A stretch of 64,000 bases of DNA from Ophiura sarsii (lineage: Eukaryota > Echinodermata > Ophiuroidea > Amphilepidida > Ophiuridae). Position 1 is the first letter of the stretch. The number at the start of each line of letters is the position of its first letter. Of the stretch, positions 58,519 to 64,000 are shown piece by piece. The DNA lies in NCBI GenBank assembly GCA_035610835.1, contig CM069445.1:35018811-35082810 (forward strand), given 5' to 3'. The notes below the pieces were generated by a model that made no database searches, was not told the DNA's origin, and was given only the letters and a program-made list of their open reading frames with translations. The translations under genes were made by a program, and so were the position numbers.

Positions 58519-58973
58519 ATATCGTCAGCCTGCTTCGATAATTGCCTAACTCAATTTTCAGCGAAATTGAGGTTTTTTTGCATAAATCATGACTTCATTA
58601 CATTATGCACATGCTGTCATAATACCTAAGTCATTGACCAATCAAAAGTGTTGATAAATGCACAATTACCATTCTGCCTAAGTCAGCATTGTGAGTTAGG
58701 CAGATTGTACTAATGATGAAAATGGTTTAAAATGGGTCGTATTAACTCGTATAGGCATATAACAAGCCAAATTTCACTTAAAGGTATATATCCCCAACCT
58801 AATTCTATCCAACAGTTACTGCTCCTGTTGGAATTCACCTGCACTATTCATGTTGCTATTCAACATATCGTCAGCCTGCTTCGATAATTGCCTAACTCAC
58901 TTTTCATACTTTTGTTATTTTCTAAGAACTAGAAAAAATGAACTAGGCAATTATCGAAACAGGCTGACGATAT
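58519..58973. repeat. MITE pair with ATATCGTCAGCCTG ends
   Basis: ATATCGTCAGCCTGCTTCGA, continuing through TAATTGCCTAACTC, occurs directly at 58519 and 58865 and inverted at the right end (to 58973). Either a 109-bp MITE (58865-58973) beside a related end, or one 455-bp element with an internal copy. GCCTAAGTCAGC/GAGTTAGGC words lie between. Confidence 0.7.
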
Positions 58974-59674
58974 TAATTTTGTCCGAATAGAATCGTAAAG
59001 TGTGGGGTGTGTGGTGTGTGTGTGGATTCCTTGATAATGCAAATAACGATGCAGAGTTGTATTTGTATGTAATACATGAGAAGACGCAACTAATTTCAAA
59101 TTTAATGAGTTGTAATCTGTAGGTGGCCTGAAAACCTAAGTTTTTAGATTTTGGAGTTATGATTTTAACATAAATCTGCTTCAAGTTATCTATATTATCT
59201 CAAATTAATTTAGCTTTTTACATTAACTATCAATTGTTGCTTTATCTTAATTTTTAAAAGAAATCAGATTTTTGTGTCAACAAATAGCATTTCAGGATGA
59301 GTTTTTCAGCATATTCAAATAAGAAACGGACGTTGATAAAATGGCTAATAATAAACACAAAATGCGCGAGTCCTACAGGAAACAATCGGGATGTTTGCCT
59401 TTAAGAGCAGGATAGAATAATACGCTTTGGTGTGTAGTTTGTAATATTGCTACATATACACACCTGTCAGGTGGTAATATTGCGGACTCTTACAAATTTG
59501 GAATTTTCTTCATTGGTAAAATTTATCTATAGATCTGTATCTTTAGCTGTTGAAGAAAGGTCTGGAAAAAGCTTGTAAGCAAATTAAAAAAAAAAACCAG
59601 AACAAATTCGGACAGTAAATTGAAAGGGCCTACCTTACATCTCTTCGTAGCGAGACGAAGATGGCATCGTATTC

Positions 59675-60038
59675 TGAATTCAGCTCGGAATCACTTTGTG
59701 ATAATCTAATGAGGTAAACTACTTATAAAACAGCGCACGACCCGTGCGAGATTGCGATAAGAATTATACAATACTGGCCAGATGAGACCTCAATTGACAT
59801 TTAGAACTCAGGTACTTTGGTCATGTTGTTGTCCAGAATGAATCAGAGAGAGACCATCAGTAGCATTCGCGCTGTTAATAAAGAAGACAGGGTGAGTCAG
59901 AACGTACTATGCATAACTTTTCGTCGGACAACTATTTTCATCCTGATCAAAAAGAAAACTCCTTTAAACAAAAGATAAATTAATGGGTTACCGGCTACGT
60001 ATAATTATAAAACTTTATTTTGTCGCCTTCAAAAACCA
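59675..60038. repeat. Duplicated segment B, the unoccupied RTE target
   Basis: Near-identical to segment A but with uninterrupted GGTTACCGGCTACGTATAAT. In the plus frame read in segment A (55592-55834) segment B has a TAG and mostly residue-changing differences, so that frame is not under protein constraint. Confidence 0.85.
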
Positions 60039-60407
60039 ATGTTTTTTTCTCGATCAAATTTGGAGAAAATGTGAAATTACCAACATGTATGGTTAACGCA
60101 CATAATCCGTTAAGCCTGGTAGCAGTTGTTGACATAACAAAGTGCGAGTGGTATTGTTTCGTAACCGGTGCAAAGTTTGGCTGCATACATGTACTGTATA
60201 TCATGAATGTTAATGATTTTATTTTGTCGAGGATATTTGCGAATCAGCTATTGGCTGTAGATAAACCTTGGCACATCTGCAACATTCCTGCTGTGTTTTC
60301 AGAAATCTTATTTCAGCTTCCAAAGCATTGAGTCTTTGCAGTATGTTTGTACATGTAGATGCCATATCGAAATGATGGAACAGACAGTACCGACTTATAT
60401 AGGCCAA
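59995..60407 (-). other. Two adjacent open frames of unknown nature
   Basis: 60407-60219 starts from ATG contexts and includes MASTCTNILQRLNALEAEIR, a short coiled-coil-like heptad pattern. 60204-59995 in another frame includes STTATRLNGLCALTIHVGN and FEGDKIKFYNYT, then stop. They could be one gene broken by a frameshift or small intron, but no family is recognised. The last few codons extend into segment B homology. Confidence 0.25.
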
Positions 60408-60489
60408 TCGATAGCGGATGTAAACCCGGCCTGACTTAAAAAGTTATTGTTAGATGTCGATCATCTTCATGGGTTGACAACAATGACAA

Positions 60490-60760
60490 CCAGGGGCGTA
60501 GTTCATGACGAGCGATGTAGAGGTCCTGGCAAGATCGCCAATTGTAGCGGGGTTAAGACTACGCCTACAGTTTCGTGCGGTATTAAATTCAGAATTAATA
60601 TTAGGTTATCTATATTAATCAATTATATCTATCCATTGCAACTGAATTGAGTAACGGTTACCAGGGGCGGATCCAGGATTTCTGAAAAGGGGGGCGCCAA
60701 TGCGGGGGTCAAGGGGGCGGCAGTCCATTGCTGGGGTGAAAAGGGGCGGAACCACCCTAC
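60490..60760. repeat. Fragments of CAGGGGCG-type transposon ends
   Basis: CCAGGGGCGTAGTTCATG at about 60491 and CCAGGGGCGGATCCAGGATT at 60661 have the CAGGGGCG start widespread among hAT-like MITE ends. GGGGGCGCC and GGGGGCGG follow the second. I do not find clean partner ends. Confidence 0.4.
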
Positions 60761-61069
60761 GATTTGTTTACATATTTAAACCTCAAAGTCATCGATTTGC
60801 AGCCATTTCTGAACACAATGTTCATTTTAATGAAGGACAAATGTTTTCAATAATCATATGGATTTACCATTCATACATCATTTAATGATGTTGTTCCCTT
60901 AGCATCTAAAAGAGGAAACTTAAATAAATGAACTGAAACTTAAACACACCTTCAATTTCGCAAGCATATTTACAGCAATGATCATTTAAAATAGTCGAGT
61001 TGATACATTTTGATGGTGTGGTTGAAAATCAATGCATGAAAGACGAGAAAATACAATCGAGGTATTTGT

Positions 61070-61545
61070 ATTTTATTTTTTAAATTTATTTATTTGGGCC
61101 TTACAACCCTGGATAACCCAAGAAAGCCTCGTTGAAGCTTATTTCCATTGGGGTCCGTTAGATGTGTGAACAGCTACAGACCGGGATGATCCCCTACTCT
61201 TTACGAAAGAGTCTGTAACCTTTTAACGTGCTCGTGTATTGCTCTTCCGATATACGGGACCACCATTTTTATGTGACTTCCGAACCACTGATTTTTGCTG
61301 CCATTAGGAAATCGTCACAATCACTTCGCTTCATTTACCAGGCTATCCGACACGGCGCACACAATGTATCAGCACTTAGATTGTAATATCGATCCTAACA
61401 GCTCCCCAATCTCGCTTGGGTCGACGAGGCAATTGAGACTAAGTACCTTGCCCAAGGATACAAACACGTTGGCTGTAGCGGGGCTAGAACTCACAACCTT
61501 TGCATTGTGAGACCGGCATGCTATCCACTAGACCACACGTGCTCT
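61070..61545 (-). mobile_element. tRNA-derived SINE with LINE-like tail
   Basis: On the minus strand: tRNA-like head with A box (GTGGTCTAGTGG) and B box (GAGTTCTAGCC); a conserved central block TCCTTGGGCAAGGTACTTAG, a phrase found in several deuterostome SINEs; then CACGTTAAAAGG, AATGGAAATAAGCTT and GGCTTTCTTGGGTTATCC; and an AAATAAATAAA tail near 61085. About 475 bp, apparently near full length. The head shares AAAGGTTGTG.GTTC with the SINE at 18.6 kb. Confidence 0.8.
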
Positions 61546-61546
61546 C

Positions 61547-61661
61547 GTATAACATCAATACTAATAGACGTATAACATCAATACTAATAGACGTATAACA
61601 TCAATACTAATAGACGTATAACATCAATACTAATAGACGTATAACATCAATACTAATAGAC
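61547..61661. repeat. Perfect 23-bp tandem repeat, five copies
   Basis: GTATAACATCAATACTAATA plus GAC repeats exactly at 61547, 61570, 61593, 61616 and 61639 without a single difference. It abuts the head end of the SINE, so it may derive from the SINE's target duplication. Confidence 0.97.
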
Positions 61662-62818
61662 GGTCAAACCTAGAGGATGAAAACAAAATGAATGCGCGTA
61701 CATCGACCTTAATGATTCCTACCTTGAATATAATATTCCGTTTTCATGGGCTTTTCATGAGCTTAGTATTCATCTTTGAACAAGCTCTCCCCGTACCGCG
61801 GAACATACTCACCGATAATACAAATGACTTAAATAATCCTCAAATCTCGCTATGCCAGTAGTGACGTTAGAGAGGAACTAAATCCTTTGCATACAGACTA
61901 CAAGAAGCCAATGCAAGCCGGAAAGCTAATATAATACTTTTAGCCTGATGGAAATATTTGAACGCGATTAGTATTCGAACGTAGTTTATTTAGGCTTTAC
62001 TGAAACAGGGTGTCCCAATTTTATAAAAAAGAGATTTAAAATATATTGTAGGAGAGTGCGTACGATGATACAACAGCTATATGCAATAAATGCAATTACT
62101 TTTTAGTAGGATCGTCTGGGAGTCAATGCACTCAGTAATTTCTTAACATTTCTGCCCAAATTGATGTGCAGAGCAAATGCATAGGGCGTCTCGAGAGTTT
62201 GTTTGTATTATTTTAAAGCTTCGTATCCCTATTTAGATAATTCGGAGTGTTATCCATCCGGCGGAAACTACCTAGGAAAAGGATTCTAACAAACACACAA
62301 TTAGTTTTCTCACATCCAAAAAAAACACAAACAACGAGGTGCAATTTTCACATGCTAGTTTATTTGCTACACAAAATGCGACTCTTACGCTGATTTATGA
62401 AGTGAGGGCGTTTCTCGAAACCACTAGACTTGATGTGGTGGCTTAGGGGGGGGGGGGGGCGGGGGGAGGTACCGCGCCATTTTGTCCCGAAGCAATGGTC
62501 ATGACGTCATATTTTGGTCGATTTTCTGAACTTTTGTATTGGATTTACGTGCAAAATATATGCCCTTGGCAGCATACTTTCCCGGGTGTGTGGGTGCACT
62601 TTAAATTTCAGATGTTCTAAAATGGACGGATATCTAACCAATTTGATAAAAAAAACACGATCCACACACCCTAGAATTGCAAAAAAAGCATAAAATAAGT
62701 CCACTTTTTTGTGCCTTTGAACAGAGTGGCGGCCGGGATTGTAGAATTTAACACAGTGCATTAACCCATGACCCATGATATAAATAAATTATTTGCGATG
62801 AATTTTTCCAATTAGCAC
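61662..62818. other. No gene recognised; G-rich run
   Basis: 62447-62467 is nearly pure G with one C, preceding GAGGTACCGCG. No coding sequence or repeat boundary is clear. Confidence 0.4.
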
Positions 62819-62891
62819 GGTTAGTGTAGTGGATAGAAAGTCGACATGAGGAGCGAAAGGTTGTGGGTTCGAGCCCCATTAGGAGCACTTT
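62819..62891 (+). repeat. tRNA-like SINE head
   Basis: A box TTAGTGTAGTGG and B box GGTTCGAGCCC are correctly spaced and the T stem pairs (GTGGG with CCCAT). The anticodon stem does not pair, and GCGAAAGGTTGTGGGTTCGA is shared with the 18.6-kb SINE, so it is a SINE head, not a tRNA gene. Confidence 0.6.
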
Positions 62892-63168
62892 TGTTTTATA
62901 TGCTGGATTTGCTTAGCATCATCTGTATGCTTGCCCACGCGGACGCCACACTGCTGGCGTTCACCGTATCAGTTACGCCATTTTTTTCTCTCGAAAATGT
63001 CAAAAAAAATTACCGTTCTTTTAAAAATAAGGATTATAATCAAATTACAAACACATTTTGTGCGAGAGCAACACACACATTTGGCAAAAATGGCACAATA
63101 AAAATCCGTTCGTTATAAATAAATGGACATGGTTAAATAATAAAACTATCACAATTACAGTCGTGGAT

Positions 63169-63240
63169 CTCTGTGGCGTGCGTAGGTTGGCCATGTCGTT
63201 GGCAATCGGAAATCACGGGTTCGAATTTTCAATTTCTTTT
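63169..63240 (+). repeat. Worn tRNA-like SINE head
   Basis: CTGTGGCGTGCGTAGG and CACGGGTTCGAATTT resemble A and B boxes, with GGCAATCGGAAATC between. More diverged than the neighbouring head at 62.8 kb. Confidence 0.4.
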
Positions 63241-64000
63241 TCTATTTTTTAAACTTGATGGTAGATTAATGTAACATCATTGTTATGTCAATTTTTATCA
63301 ATTATAAATGCCGCCCATGCGTTTATAGTTTTCTTTTTATTTATTTATCTATCATAAATGTATCCTTGATGTATTTAACTTTGTATCTAAACAATTAAAA
63401 TGCGTAAACAATTATATTATTGCTCGATAAATAGAGTGATTTAACTTAAGTTCAGTTTGATAATATGATAGCAAAACTTGTTGTAAAACCATTTTACCAG
63501 TGTGTCCAACAATTTCTCCTTTGCACACTTTGGTAATACATTCAGAGATGTCACTTTTAGCTTGTTATAGCTAGGCTCAATTATAAGCAAGTTTGCGACC
63601 GGGTTTGCGACCTCTATGATTTTAGGCTGGTAACACAATCCCACAGTGCATTTCGTTAAAACAGTGTAAATTATTTTTCCACGATACGTATCACGTGATA
63701 ACCACGATCGATTTCGCAAAATATTGCAAAATAGCGCGGTACCCCAGCCCCCCCTAGTGGTGGCTGTGTATTACAAATGTATGTTTTATATCATATTAAA
63801 CACTTTTAAATAGTAGCTGGAGGGAGAACATTCGCTGAAGTACATCCATACAAATTAAATTAGGCCTGCCGAATGAGTGATTTATAAAATGTATGGGTAA
63901 GTAGCTTTTGTTTACGGAGCTTATTTTTACCATTTGCTTGTAAACACCCTACGTGCAATCGCCTCCAAACGTGGACGTAGTAAAGAACTATCCAACCGAG
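63241..64000. other. No gene recognised
   Basis: AT-rich sequence to the end of the window, without recognisable exons. Confidence 0.35.

Noticed and set aside
62819..62891. tRNA gene
   Set aside because: A and B boxes and the T stem are good, but the anticodon stem does not pair and the sequence is shared with a SINE head.
1..64000. CRISPR array, operon or phage-like system
   Set aside because: Tandem repeats here have no unique spacers of constant length, and splice sites, SINEs and LINEs show this is animal nuclear DNA.

Overview
The window is AT-rich, intron-containing animal nuclear DNA. It has spliced exons with GT/AG borders, tRNA-derived SINEs, several non-LTR retrotransposon lineages and many short inverted-repeat DNA elements. 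Two host genes are recognisable. The gene content and repeats suit an invertebrate deuterostome (hemichordate or echinoderm-like), but the species cannot be fixed from the sequence alone. There is no bacterial-style operon, rRNA or CRISPR array.

Layout. (1) 1-10 kb: no host gene found; several MITEs and a young 231-bp tandem array that ends in a head-to-head inverted copy. (2) 10.4-19.0 kb, minus strand: a four-exon gene for an RYBP/YAF2 orthologue, a subunit of variant Polycomb repressive complex 1. No long ORF shows it; I assembled it from splice sites and family motifs. Its 6.3-kb first intron holds nested TIR elements, one interrupted by a LINE with a matching empty site beside it. (3) 18.4-24.5 kb: a SINE and fragments of several LINEs, one an endonuclease segment joined to a C-terminal tail with the RT missing. 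(4) 26.9-28.3 kb, plus strand: an intact GPR61/GPR62-like rhodopsin-class receptor with an uninterrupted coding exon. (5) 28.6-34 kb: a dense set of MITEs and foldback elements. (6) 34.9-54 kb: three (perhaps four) diverged tandem copies of one segment. Each carries decayed minus-strand coding pieces, including a Walker A motif, so this looks like a degenerating P-loop NTPase gene cluster. A 54-bp and a 243-bp tandem array lie inside it. (7) 54.9-55.5 kb: an array of RCGTAY motifs spaced about 10.5 bp apart, close to one turn of B-DNA. (8) 55.85-57.57 kb, minus strand: a 5'-truncated RTE-like retrotransposon with a 12-bp target duplication; its unoccupied paralogous site is at 59.99 kb. (9) 58-64 kb: further MITEs, SINEs and a perfect 23-bp tandem repeat.

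The two host genes have no evident functional link. Most of the window is a record of transposition and segmental duplication. The best candidates for something undescribed are the helically phased RCGTAY array and the decayed P-loop gene triplication.
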